Positions 25,233-43,481 of a DNA stretch of 64,000 bases are shown piece by piece (within the stretch, counting starts at the first letter, position 1; every line of letters starts with the position of its first letter). The notes beneath the pieces are model-generated. The model ran no database searches. It was given only the letters and a program-made list of their open reading frames with translations, and was not told the DNA's origin. The translations under genes and the position numbers were made by a program. This DNA is from Perca fluviatilis (lineage: Eukaryota > Chordata > Actinopteri > Perciformes > Percidae), in the NCBI RefSeq assembly GCF_010015445.1, contig NC_053126.1, forward strand, positions 12,706,669 to 12,770,668, in the 5' to 3' direction.

Positions 25233-27513
25233 CTCCTAGACCTGCTGTGGTTACATAAAAAGCTGTAAAGGTTATTCCTCCCAGGATTTCACTGCTGAGC
25301 TTTTCCAAAGGTTTTACATCCCAAACACTCAATTATGACAAAAAAACACAAAAGTCACACACAAAATGAACCCCAGCTCATTAGTAACATTTCAAGAATT
25401 ATTAATAGAGAGATTATGTAAACAGGATACAGTATAACAGAACACAGAATGGTGTGCAACATGCTGGATCAAACAATAACATGATATACAATGGTATATA
25501 AATTAACCTGTTAAGTCAAGTGCAGCTGACAGTTTACACAGAAGAAATAAACCTATCATCATATTTAATATATTGATGCTGCTTGAAAGAAAATCATGCA
25601 ATGATGCAATATCAAGGGTATTTGCCGTTTTTGTGACTGTCCAGCACAAAGCTTGTACGTATTTTTCATTTGCTAAAAGGCATAATGATTATGAAAGAAA
25701 ATATTTGTACTGATGTTTGAGGCTATACACAATATAAAAATGCACTTGTCCAACACATCAATGCAGGAATGCATATCACAGGAAAGAAAAAAGAAGAAAT
25801 TATGAAAAAAGAAAAATGGCACACCAACACCTCCTAAAATAGGTGCATATTTGAATGCTTTTTTTGTTTGTTTGGCCCTGTTTCAGTCCCACAATATGAA
25901 TACAGCAAATACACAAATCTCCCTCCTCCACATCTCCTCCTCTTCTCCTCCCCCACTCACTCTCACTCCTTTTATTCAGTTTTGAGGTCAGCTTGGAACT
26001 CATCTCAACACCTGATCTCATCCTATTTAGCGCTTTGCATACGCTTCTCGCCTGCCGGTTGACGGCATTCAAATCAAAGTTATAACACAGGTCTATTTAA
26101 ATAAACCACAGAGAAGACGTTACACACAGTAATGCTCTCCGATGCCAAAACCTCAAACTGAGGGTGAGAGGGATCAGCATGAATCAGGCTAAAATCATCA
26201 TAGATAAAATCATGTGGATTAATATTTGATTACATTTAGCATTTGTAATCCATTTTCTATGCGTGGCCGTAGTGTGTTAAAGAGTGTTATTTATAAATGT
26301 CCGTGACTGGCTGTCAGCCACAATAGAAATGCTGTTTGTTAAGCAAATAAGTAGTTGTGATTGGACACACTAGGATAACTTTGCAAGTTTAATAAGCAGT
26401 TTAATAGTTTGTTTCATCTTCATTTGGATGTATTATATGCTCAGCTTTTAAGTTGCAGGAGGTGCAGGAGCTGATTCCAAACTAAGACATGACATTTAGT
26501 TGCTCCAATATTGATTTAAAAAAATCTGTTCTTATTTATTGTTTGGTTGCAAAGCATGAAGTTCATGGCAGGCAAACACGGATCTGAAATGAAGTGTAAC
26601 AGAGCCATGATTTAAAGCTTGTGGTGTGGAGAATTTCATTGGGATTGTTTTCAGCTTTACAGGAACAGTAGAAAAACAAAAGGGTTCATATGCAAAATAA
26701 GATATAGCCTTTTTTTTTACTTACTGTGTATTTTTTTTATGAAATCCAGGGAATATCAAACTGGTGAATGTCAGTCAAAATGTTGTTGATTTATTGATTT
26801 TAAGAATGGTTTTTATCTATTTCTGCAAATGAACTCCTAAAATGAAATAGTGGATTAGTTGAGCAAATGAAACTGTGGAGGGAAATGTTTGCTTCTTTGC
26901 CATAAACTGCAGTTCAGGATTTGAATCAGAGAGATCTTTTACTATTGACATTAGGAAGTTTATAAAGGCTATGCAGGCTTTTGGAAAGGGACTCAGTTAC
27001 CGGACTCAGTTTACCATCTATAATTTAAAAAAAAAGAGGCAACTGCTCTTAACTGGTTTGTCATTCAGCCTGGATAAACGTAACACCACCTAAGTTTTAA
27101 ATACTGAAAAACAAAATGAAAAGCTCACCAACTCTCAAGATCACACACAAATGAATTGTTTAAAGTTTATGAATAATGTGTATGGAATTAAATATACTGC
27201 ATTGCAGCTTTAATTGAATCCCTGCCATTTCCATTTGCAGTATAATCACTCTTTCACACTCACTCAAATAAAACACATGTGAGCTGCTGCAGATGCCAAA
27301 GGCTAAAACTCTCTAATCTTTATTCCACAACCCCTTTTTTCTCTGGGTACAAATGGTGGTTGGGACAAAACAGAGTACAGATAACCCAACTTATCTCCTA
27401 CATCTATAGATCGCTCTCTCTCTCTTTCTGCCAGTCCTCTATGATAACCCTATTAAAATATTTTCCTTTGGCAAATCCCTGAGAAATAAATCCTCTTTTT
27501 CCATAAAGAGTCA

Positions 27514-27550
27514 TGTGTGTGTGTGTGTGTGTGTGTGTGGGGGGGGGGGG
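27514..27550. repeat. (TG)n followed by a poly-G run
   Basis: About 12 TG units followed directly by 11-12 G. Confidence 0.95.
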
Positions 27551-29629
27551 TCACATGGAGGAATACAGTTGCCTTGGCAACCCCTGATGGTTTTACTCTG
27601 CAGCCTGGCATCAGAGTGACTGGTAAGGATAAGTTTGCTGGGGACATTTTGCGCCGGGCGAGTGTCAGCAGTTTGAAAATCTACCATGAAGTGCACATTC
27701 AAATGAGGTGCCAACTGAGTCTGTGGCTAAGATTCATTGATTACAAGTGGTCACTCTTTCTTTAAATATATAAAAATGGATCACAGAGGATTCTTTAATT
27801 TTTGTACAGTAGATCAAAGAAAGAAGAAGCAAATACAACTTATAGTGCAAGATGAGTTCACTTTTCCTTTAAAGAAGTAGATTTATTGATGACATGTTTT
27901 GTAAAGCGGTGTAAGAGTAAAACTGATATTATGAATCATGACAATTAGCCGTACAGCAGAAGAAATTCTGCTTTCACCGGCGTGGTGTCAGATATAGTTT
28001 TTATTATATTACAGCTTCATTACCTGTGTAAATCTAACCTGTACCCTCTTGAAAGACGTTGACAGCTCATAATGCCTGATGTCAACATACAGGGAGCTAA
28101 TTCCAGTACTGTGACAGGATGCTTCCCCCGTGCGGACAGATCTGGTACTGCAACAGTTCATGCCATAGTAGGATCAGAGTAGGATGGCCAATTTAGGAAG
28201 TTGGATTTGTTGAAAGAAATTTCCACCGATGCTGACGATTGGAGGAGAGCTTGTGTTACAGCTCAGACAGCAAAAACGAACTGCTGATTATAACTGGATG
28301 ATGACCAATTTGTAGCAAAAATCTGGAAACCTTTTTTTAAGATTTGGTGATGTTGGGAATGGTCCCATGTTTGAAATGTAATGATATATAAAAAACTGAA
28401 GTTTTTATTATTATTATTATATTCTCTTTTTCTCTGTGTGCAGTGTTGAAATTGATGCAATTTGTCCTCTTAAATTTAATTAGATAATAAATTATTATTT
28501 TTAATTCTATATTGTTTATGTAACAGGAGATGAACGTAAAAGGAGAATAGGAAGGAAGTGGATTTTACTTTGAACATTTATATATTCAAAGAAATGTAAT
28601 GGAAAAAGGATAGCATGTATAAATGATCAAGACTCATTGCTGGATTATTAGCACACCATAAGAGAGGAGCGTTTTAGTAAAACACTCTAGCTTTCTTTTT
28701 AAATGGTAGTTTAGCAAACCTAGATTATGAATGAACGTTATTAAATGTTATTAGAATGATAGGAAATGTGGAGAATTGTGGTTTCATTAATTTATTTATT
28801 TCCAAATGTAATCATCCTTACTGTCAATTCTGTGATTTCAAACTCCCACAAGCACATTTTTCACAGAAATAAAAACATATGCAACTAAAAAATAACAAAA
28901 AAAACTTTGCAAGTAGGGTTTTTCACCAACGCCACCTTTCCTGTGCAGCTGATATGCAGAATGAACAACAACGAGTGTAACGACATGTGTGTGCGAACAC
29001 AGAGAAGACATGCACCGTATCCTTTTGAGACTGCACTTAATAATAGACTGTACATTTCCAGTATTGGCAGCTGTGCTGTCCTCCGACAACAAACCTCTGT
29101 TGAAAGAGCATGTACCGCTTACACAGCTAACCCCAAATAAAGTGTCCGAGCCACCGAGGACGAAAATCATGCTCGTTTGTGTCATGCGGTGTAGATGTAC
29201 TTTTTAAATTAAAGTGAGATGTTGACACTGAGCACCTAATAAACATACATGTCAGGCAATGAAGAGTAGCTACAAAGTACCACAGTAAGAATCATCTGTT
29301 TTCTAATCCTCGCCAAAATCCTTGATATCCAAAGAGTCTCAAAATCCACCTGGATGGAGCGGCTCCGGGATCTCAGGTGGCGAGTTCTAAGGGTTAATGC
29401 GAGCCATCGTTTCCTCTTCCACCCTCACACATCACAGCTCACCCCAGCTCATTTTTGCAAAGTTCTCTGCCGTCCTTCCCAGAAGGCACTGGGCTTGTGT
29501 AGCCAAGTCTGACCGCAACAACCAGCCATGCCACTTTGTTGCATCATCACACAGAATTAAGTGTCCTCTTCCTCCACATCGGTGTCAAACTGTTCCTTTT
29601 AGAGAGCTGAAACATGGCATTGCCCACAA

Positions 29630-29635
29630 TTTATT
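29630..29635 (-). terminator. Polyadenylation signal of the SMIM10-like gene
   Basis: AATAAA on the minus strand (TTTATT on plus), about 30 bases after the stop codon at 29666. The location fits a very short 3' UTR. A more distal signal is possible. Confidence 0.5.
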
Positions 29636-29665
29636 GATTTAAGTCCAAATACAGACATTGAAGAC

Positions 29666-30616
<951 letters not shown>

Positions 30617-31021
30617 CTACCCGGGCCGTTGCTAAGGTTACTGTGTCAGTTAGTGAGGCGAACAAACGAGTAAAGTGATGACTGATGAGTGACAGCTCAT
30701 ATTTCTATCGCTGTGTGACACCGAGATCCACTTTTATTGTGCGTGGTTGTCTTGGTAGTTCTGCTCCACCCCGACAGCTTCTCTACCGATTCCTGTTATG
30801 GTCAACGGGAGGACTTATAACGGTGAGACACACACGGAAGTTGAAAGTGTACGTGCGGAAATTTGCCCTGACTTCAGACTCTCAGGCAGTTTCTTCTTAT
30901 TATTTTATTTTTTTACATACACAAATTCCATACAAACAATATATGATAGAAACAAACACAGCTGATCATACAACCAGAAGGTATTACAAAATAAATAAAT
31001 AAACTAAAAATAAATAAATAA

Positions 31022-31024
<3 letters not shown>

Positions 31025-31071
<47 letters not shown>
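31025..31071. repeat. (AAT)n microsatellite
   Basis: AAT run of about 15 units, preceded by AAAT-rich sequence from about 30990. Confidence 0.95.
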
Positions 31072-31073
<2 letters not shown>

Positions 31074-31589
31074 TGTATTTAACAACACTGTTATACGTTT
31101 TAACATCTTTCTTGTTTTATATCTAAATGTGGTGTCATATTCAAATAGTTATTGGCATAAGTGTCCATAAGTCAGGAGTCATTAATGAATAAAGAAATAC
31201 AATTTATTTTAAGTCAAACCAAATGTAATTAATGCTTGGTGCATTTATTACATATATATATAGCATTGAAAGAATGTCTGAGATTGTTTTAACATGAGAA
31301 ACTTGATTGTTTGTAAGGTGAAGTGCACAGCCTGGAGGGCAGAGTTTAGGGAATAATTCCATCAAACGAGTTCCTTAGTCTAAAAAGGGTTTGTTGAGCT
31401 GACGTCTTTCCTCAATCCGTGTCACACTCTGAATAGTCCGTCTTACTTGTTATTTTCTTTTATCTCCTGTAAGTGGTCAAGTTCAAAATTCCTTTTAAAA
31501 ATACTAACCCCCCAACCATTCTGTCTGGTAACATTCTCTGACTTCATAAAAAACGGTGAATGGACAGCTGTTTGTTCTGAGGACGTTAT

Positions 31590-31987
31590 AGATCGTTAAA
31601 GTTTCTGTGGGCGTTTCATCCCAGCACACCGGATGCACCATCTGGTGGCGGTGGCTAACTTCATTTTTTTTCCTCAGGGGTGGTGGCCATAGAAATACGG
31701 GTGGTGGCCGCTGTTTTGCTTCATAGCTTCCAGATCAGCCCACGAAAATCATGGGAATGTCGCGAGGGAATTTCTGAGTAAACTTGTTAAAGTGCTAGAT
31801 AAGTCACTGTAAGTTCCCCACAAGTTGTGCCACACCCCAGGAGCTCCGCTGTTACATCAAAGGCAGTAAGCGAAACGCTGTTGGGACATTTCACCACCGA
31901 GCAATTCCGGACAAAGGAAAAGAGACTAACGTGAGCTAACGTTAGCTGGCTCCCGGGCTAACTTAGCATTCCTCTAGCTGCGGCGCA
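31590..31987 (+). promoter_or_regulatory. Presumed rac1 promoter and 5' UTR
   Basis: CpG-containing stretch just before the rac1 start codon. It contains two GGGTGGTGGCC copies (about 31678 and 31700) and, in the likely 5' UTR, the palindrome AGCTAACGTTAGCT (about 31935). No TATA box is obvious. The transcription start cannot be fixed from sequence alone. Confidence 0.5.
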
Positions 31988-36827
<4,840 letters not shown>

Positions 36828-37181
36828 GACTTCCTCCACTGGAACGGTCACAGGGGAACATGGCCGCTAGTGGTGAGGGAGTGGCTAAAGACACAGGAGA
36901 AACACACCAGTATACACACAAAAACGATGTACTTCAGATTCTTTCCTTCCATAAGTGTAGCTACAGCAGTTCTACCAACCGTTTCAATGAAACAATTGGA
37001 CATAGGGTCAGATTTAGAAGGGTTTGTAAGATTATAGACCCTAGCTCTTTCAATACAACATATACTGTACAGACATAACTATGAAATTCTTGAGGCCTTC
37101 TAAAGTGGATTGGATGTTTTGTAAAAAAAAAATGGACCGTGGAATGTTTTCCATTTGTTCTTCCACTGGTTGTCCACCTTT

Positions 37182-37214
<33 letters not shown>

Positions 37215-38400
37215 GTCTTGGTTGTTTGTTTTGAGTGGAAGAAATATTGCCAAATACATTCTGCAGACAATGCTGTATATTTAACAGAAAATAAACCCTT
37301 TGTTCTATTGTCTCAAACCTTTTTAAACCTTCAAAGTACAGCTGACAGCTTGCTGTCACGAAATCAGTGGCATTTTATTCATTTTCCCTTTTGTGAGGGC
37401 GGTCACATGTCCTCTCACTGTCAATAAGGAACTTGAAGTAACTGTCAACCATCAAATTACTGTTTGTGCATGATCAATCTCTTTACCAGTAAGTTTTCAG
37501 TCCTAGGAGATTGATGTTCATTCATTCTCATGGATTGAATGACACCGGTGTGATTTCACACTGGTAACAGATCGTCTGACACCAACTGTGCTATTAAACC
37601 CTGACGCGTCTAAATTATCCAGTATTTTATGTGTTTGGCTCCAATTGGACCGGTCAAGTTTATGGTATTTTTTTTTTTCTCTCTCTCCTTTGCAATGTTT
37701 CCCCAAAAGTGTCTGTCAACTGTGTAGCTGCCCAGGAATGCAATGCTGAAAACTTAATTAGATATTTGATTAGAACTGTTTTGGTGGCGGGGAACAAGAG
37801 CACCTTCAATGCTCTGTGGGCATTTATCAGAAATACCTTTTTTGTGCAGCACATTTGATTCTTAATAGCATCACTACTGGCTAAGCAATGTCACTAAGAA
37901 GAGCATTTATGCCTGCTAATAACCGTAACAAAGCTACTGTCGGTTATGGTGTAGTATACAGCGTACTCGTCTTTTTGTTATAATCATGTGATTTGATTGT
38001 TTTTGTTTTTTTTTATCTTTCTTCACAGAAGTAACACTTCACTCACTGTATTGTTAAACTAACACTATGAATATCCTTTTCTTTATTACCTCTACAGTTA
38101 ACGCTACCTTAATCTCCCTACAAGCCTAGCTTTTTGTAATTAATGCTGATAGCATGTATGTGCAACATATACTGAAAACTAAGATTAGAATTGCAACAGT
38201 TATATTTTTTTGCCTATTTACAAAATGTATTTGAACTACTAAATCAGGGTTTAAGTACATGTTGCTCATCTGTATTGTATTCAGACATCAAGCTGTGCTT
38301 TAATTCATGCCAATGTTGTGACTCTTTAGTTTTATGGATAAAAGCTATTGTCACTTTTTGAGAAAGCCAATAAAATCAAGTAAAACAGACTGCTCTGCCT
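36828..38400 (+). other. rac1 3' UTR
   Basis: No coding content. A run of about 30 T lies at 37183-37211. Candidate AATAAA signals occur at 37290-37295 and 38369-38374, so alternative 3' ends of about 0.5 and 1.5 kb are possible. Gene-flank assignment is inference. Confidence 0.6.
38369..38374 (+). terminator. Candidate distal polyadenylation signal of rac1
   Basis: AATAAA in the context AAAGCCAATAAAATC, followed by a TG-rich stretch. A proximal AATAAA is at 37290-37295. Confidence 0.55.
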
Positions 38401-40186
38401 CTTTATTGGACAGTGCCACCTGATTTCCCCTGATGCAACACTTATTGACTGACACCTACTTTGTTGAAGCATGAAGTAGAGCTAATGCCTCAGGGGCCAG
38501 CCAATCAATTTCCAAATATCAATAGATTGTTTCACAGGCGTTGGGAGCAAGCGGCCCAAGCAAGCGGTATTTTATTTGTATTTTTTAAATACTCTCATAT
38601 GTGCGATCTACAAAGTTGACGGCTTTTTTTAATTTTTTATTTCAGGATGAAAAACGAGGAGAGGGCGAGTCTACCACAGTTCAGTGTGTGGGGGGGGCAG
38701 GCTACTGAGCGATCAGCTGCTTTTACATTGCCCGGCCGTCAGACAGACAGTACGGTGAAAACGCAACTTTCCATTTATTTTGAATGGGGGTGGCTAGTAG
38801 CCTACTGGGGGGGTGATGCCGCGTGGGGAGCCGAAAAAAACCGCAGCTGCCTGCGGTTAAAAGATGAGACCCAGTTAGTCTGCGATGGCCAAGTATGTGA
38901 CAGGTGTCGAGGCGGTTAGGAGTCCCGTGCAGTAAACGGGAAACGTCACTGCCTCTGTCGCTACCACAAGAAAGTTTTAAAAAGAAAACGAAACCCAAGC
39001 ACGGAACTGCCAGGGACTCGGAGTTTGTGTCCAGCTGAATGTTTGCCAAACAACAAAGCACATTCGATCTGTCTCTTTCATAGACTATATTTGTTTTACT
39101 GTCTATGTATATTATACAGTCTATGGTCTCTTTTCTTTTTTTCTCATTCAAGTACGATCGGGAAAGCCACTACAGTAACATTACTCCCCTTTCCGTGGCA
39201 GATGAATCACCTTAGATATGATTGCTATTTCATTGTTAACAAAAAAGAGAGAGGGAGGGAAAGCCCGTATAAGGCAGAGGCAGTAATACAGTATATTGAC
39301 AATAATACTTTGTCTACATTTTTGAATGTGAATTTGTTAAGCACCATTCAATGAAAATGTGACTGAACTAAAATATGATTGGAATGACTGAAATAATTTA
39401 TTCAGGAATGTGGATTTTTGTTTCTGTGTTAAGTTCATTAAATGACTAGAAGCATTACTAAATGCATTTGAATGATAAATATTAATGCTGGAAAAATAAA
39501 CTTTGATTACAGTATATATTTAGTTTTCATTAATTTGGTAGCTAAACTTTAATTGAATGATAAGCGTTACAGCATCCTACTGGTGAAAGTGTGCAGTCAC
39601 AATCTGGCCATCAGATAGTGAGGATAACATTGTTGTGGCCCTCTTTATCACAAATGTTGCCCATCCCTGCCGTAGACTATATTAGAACATGTAGACTCAA
39701 TGGGCGAATTGGGAAGCTTCAGAAACTGTTGACATTTACCGCTAGGCTGATTTTTTTCCCCCTCAAATAACTATATTGTTAGTTGTGTGATTTAAAAAAT
39801 ATTTCTAAAGGCTTGTATTGGTTAATATAAGTAAATACTTGTTACACTGAAAAATACACTGAATGGAACATTATCTAAGACTGGGTGGAAATCTTTTTTC
39901 ACTATAACTGTGGATTTAAATAAGACCTGTTTATACAAATTAAAAGACCAGAGGCACCTCCTCATATTAAGGAAACAGGAAATCAGTAGCCATATGTATA
40001 TCAGATTAGTTTTAGACTCTGATCGGGCCACTTGTCAGTCAATTCTGGCAACACTGCTGACTGGATCCTATTTCATACAGTCTGGACAGATCTCAATTGT
40101 AAGCCAAAGTTAAAACATCACAGAAATGGAACAGCTGTAACAAAGTGCTTCCATGGTGTGCGCATAAGTACAGTATGCATATGCAT
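38401..40186. other. rac1-stk19 intergenic region with a possible old transposon
   Basis: Mostly AT-rich. A GC-richer island at about 38640-39030 has open frames including LKDETQLVCDGQVCDRC and, in another frame, CLCRYHKKVLKRKRNPSTEL. These look like remnants of a Cys-rich (BED-like) transposase N-terminus broken by frameshifts. At 39079-39125 lies ATAGACTATAT...ATACAGTCTATG, a small imperfect palindrome. No intact gene is seen. Confidence 0.4.
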
Positions 40187-40192
40187 TTTATT
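40187..40192 (-). terminator. Candidate polyadenylation signal of stk19
   Basis: AATAAA on the minus strand (TTTATT on plus), 200 bases beyond the stk19 stop codon. Confidence 0.5.
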
Positions 40193-40391
40193 ACAAGATG
40201 ACTCAAAACCAGAATAATGTCAACATAATTGACAATTCATAAACCCACAAGGTTTTTTATAATGCATTTGGCACAGAATCAAACTCAGAAATCTTAAATT
40301 AGTTTACCAACAGTCCTCATACAAACACTTCATAATCTTCAGCCACTCATTGGCTTCGACCAAGCACCGATTTCAGTCTTGTTGCTGTGGT

Positions 40392-42088
40392 TCAGGGCTC
40401 AACAAATCGCAACAATATCCCTGAAGTTGTAGGTATGCTGGGAAGAAAACAAAAACTGTATTCAGTAAATAAAGTGACATTCCTCAATTGTCCAAGATGA
40501 GTAACAATTCAAATAGAAGTTAAAAACAGATTTGAAATTTTAAGCAATTATAGCAATGTTTTATTTGATCATTTTCTGGTTACGGAGATCAAGCTTGCTG
40601 GTTTTCGAAGGTTATGACTTCATAAACAAACAAACATATTTTAACACCTGAGAGCCAGCATCTAGCCTGAGGGTTCTAGCATATGTAAAAAAAACAAAAA
40701 AAAAACAATTGTGAATTGAGGATAATTAAAAGAGAGCAGCTACATTAAGTACCTGTCTTTTCCATTTGACAGACTAAACAGATAAACTCCAACCTACTGC
40801 AAAAACCTCAAATTAAAAATCAACATATTTCAGAATCAATAGCATGCGACGTGTATACAAACAGATATTACCTCTCTACCAGCTCTGCACCAACAATGTC
40901 ATGGATATGGTATTTCATGTGGAATTTCACATGTGAGGTTGTTCGCCGCTCCTCTAGCTCTGCCTTTAAGACTTCACTATATTTGGACTTCTTCACCATG
41001 CCGAGGACTGCTTTACGACCTAGGATGAGTGGTGAAATGGTAAGAAAACAAACAGTCCTCCAATTAGCAAAGCACTGTCAAAATCTTGTAAAATGAGAAA
41101 TTCACATTTCATCATTAAAGCAAAGTATTTTTCAGACTCTGTTTCTCTTAACACCCACCTTGTATAAAGTACTTAGTGAATTTGCCAGAATTGGGAATGG
41201 AAAGCCACCAGCTGCCTGCATCCCTTACAGTGAGGACACCTGACTTAACCAACTGCCTAGAGGGTTGAGAAAATAAAGTATGTGCAGATCTTTGAACATT
41301 TATTTGTACATACTGTATAAAGTAAACATTTGAGAAGACACGTATTAAAGCCATTTCGGTGTTAGGTGTGACGTTTTTCAACAATTATTCATTTTGGAAG
41401 TAGACCTAACATGAGATAGATCGGAGTCTTTCATACGTTATCTCAGAGTCTGTGAAGAGGAACTCCCTGAGCATCTTGTCTTTGGTGAAGCTCAGGTCTG
41501 TGCAAGGAGAGGGCAATTTTTGCAAAAACTTCTCCACTGTTGCTCGTGTCGCTCTGCCCTCCTCTCCTGCCAGCACTTTGGCCTTGTAATCTGAAGCAAA
41601 AACCAGCCCAAAAGTGTCAGCATCAAACCCGAGCTGGAACATCAGCAGTTCTCCTCGTTCCCGCAGTTTATTCTGTGGACCACAAGCAGGGCAGTGGGTT
41701 GCGTTTTCACATTTACATAGATACACATATGACCATTCTGAAAACTAAAGAGCCATCTTACCAGCTCCTTGTCCACCAAAGTCTTGTCATTGTGTATGCT
41801 GTAGAGCTGGTGCTTAAGAACGATTTGAGGCAAGGTGTCATTGAAGAGCTTCCTGGGGAACAGTGTCATGAGGTATTCAAGGGTGGATCTGATGTCAGTC
41901 GGTCCTTTAATTTGAAGCAGTACATGTAAAGTGAATTTTACATGAGATGAGATTTCAACAAAATTGTTATTAGCTTTTTAGCAGTCACGCCTACCATCTC
42001 CATCACTGACAGCTCCAAACTTCTGCGTGCCATTTCTTCTTTTCTTCACCTTGAAAGTGTCTGAAATCAGAGCCCGTTTCCTGTTCAT
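40392..42088 (-). CDS. stk19: STK19 (winged-helix nuclear protein), complete, six coding exons, 254 residues
   Basis: Once described as a kinase. Later work describes a winged-helix DNA-binding protein used in transcription-coupled DNA repair. Exons on minus: 42088-41995, 41904-41762, 41672-41437, 41256-41159, 41019-40872 and 40437-40392. All are GT-AG with consistent phases, 765 nt in total. The N-terminus MNRKRALISDTFKVKKRR is basic. Diagnostic stretches are LMTLFPRKLFNDTLPQIVLK, GELLMFQLGFDADTFGLVF, SGVLTVRDAGSWWLSIPNSG, KYHIHDIVGAELVES and the last exon IPTTSGILLRFVEP, each aligning with human STK19. No protein-kinase motifs (glycine loop, HRD, DFG) are visible. The length equals the 254-residue human form rather than the longer database isoform. 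It is divergent from dxo, with 1.4 kb between start codons, as in the vertebrate MHC class III pair. Confidence 0.95.
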
Positions 42089-42720
42089 GTTTATCTGGGA
42101 TAACAGAAAATACTATCAATCATTTGCAAACGTATGATAAATGAACCAGTTAACTCAACGTTGCTTCTCACCGCCAGTTAGTTCTACTTTTGTGAGACAA
42201 TGGCTTTTCTAATCAGGACGAAAAAGTGACTAAGCTAGCGTTACACAATTTTGAAATTGCCACGACCCCACCTTGATTTTGTCTATCTTGTTAGGCAAGC
42301 TAATACAGCTAACCTAGCTAACGTTACATTGACAAATAAGCAAATATTTGACCAGTCAGTTGAAACACTTACCTAATAGTTACTTATAACAACAATATTA
42401 GTATTCATATCGCTTTGGTCCCAGTCACAGCTCCAACCATGGCTGTCTAGAGACAATTTAAGAGACTAACGGCTGTTTGCCGGAAGTACCGCGGCTACCA
42501 CCAAGCGGTTTGGAGGAGAAACTGCATACGGAAGTAGCTTTGAGTTTGTGTTATGGGTCGTTTATGGTGCTATCCTTGCTAGCTAGTAAGCTACCCAGCT
42601 AGCGAGACAAATACACTTTATGTATTCGTTATTGCCTTTTTTTGTGTAGCTAGATTAAAAAAAAAGATGCTGCAACACATGACAGTCGTTTTGACACAAA
42701 GTCCGTTTTTTTATTGTGGC
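42089..42720. promoter_or_regulatory. Presumed bidirectional promoter of stk19 and dxo
   Basis: The stk19 and dxo start codons face away from each other. Two ETS-like sites, GCCGGAAGT (42479) and ACGGAAGTAG (42528), lie in a CpG-containing stretch. A TAGCTAACGTTACAT motif is at about 42312. There is no TATA box. A dxo 5' UTR intron is implied by the acceptor AATAG at 43470-43475. Transcription starts are inferred, not seen. Confidence 0.55.
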
Positions 42721-43481
42721 TGAACGGTCATTGACAGAAACGTGACGTTAACTTAGCTGCTTTTGTTGTGTAACGTTACGCTGACTAAGGTACGTTTTTC
42801 ATTTATTTACTGGTCGTTTAGTTTTGGTAGTAGTAAAGTAGTTTTATAATGGCAAGGAATCGCACATTGCCAAAGTAAAATACACAAAATAGCTTTTTTT
42901 TGTTTTGTTTTTTAAAATCTTATTAACCTGACACAAAACACGTCTGTTTACTCAATACACTACAGACACACTTGTACCAGTACACAGCGTTCAGTACAAA
43001 CATATTTACATTATTTATTTGTCTGCATTCACATACACACACAATAGACGGTCATTTACACAGATCACGATGTGATGTGCTTAATTGTGTGCATTTTATT
43101 TTAAATAAGATACTCTTTGTTGATCCCATGCAAAATTAGATTCGTAATAGAATATATAATATTGTTAAAGACTAGTGTACTACGAGAATCTATTATTTTC
43201 AGTATGAAGCATGAATAAACTATAAAATAAAAATAAACTATAAAATAAAAGGTGCTGTACACAATATACAAATATGAGTATGGGTCTTGTGTTAGCAACA
43301 TAAAACATGTATTGCACTTGTAGCATCATTTAAAAAAAGAAAAGGGTTAGCACTGTCTTTTTAGTGATGACAGGCAGAACATTTTTTGGCTGTCCTGCAG
43401 GAGAGCAAGACAATCGAGAAAATATGAATAACCATCAATGTCATCAGTTTGTTTCATTGCTCTTTTCCCCAATAGGTAGCA

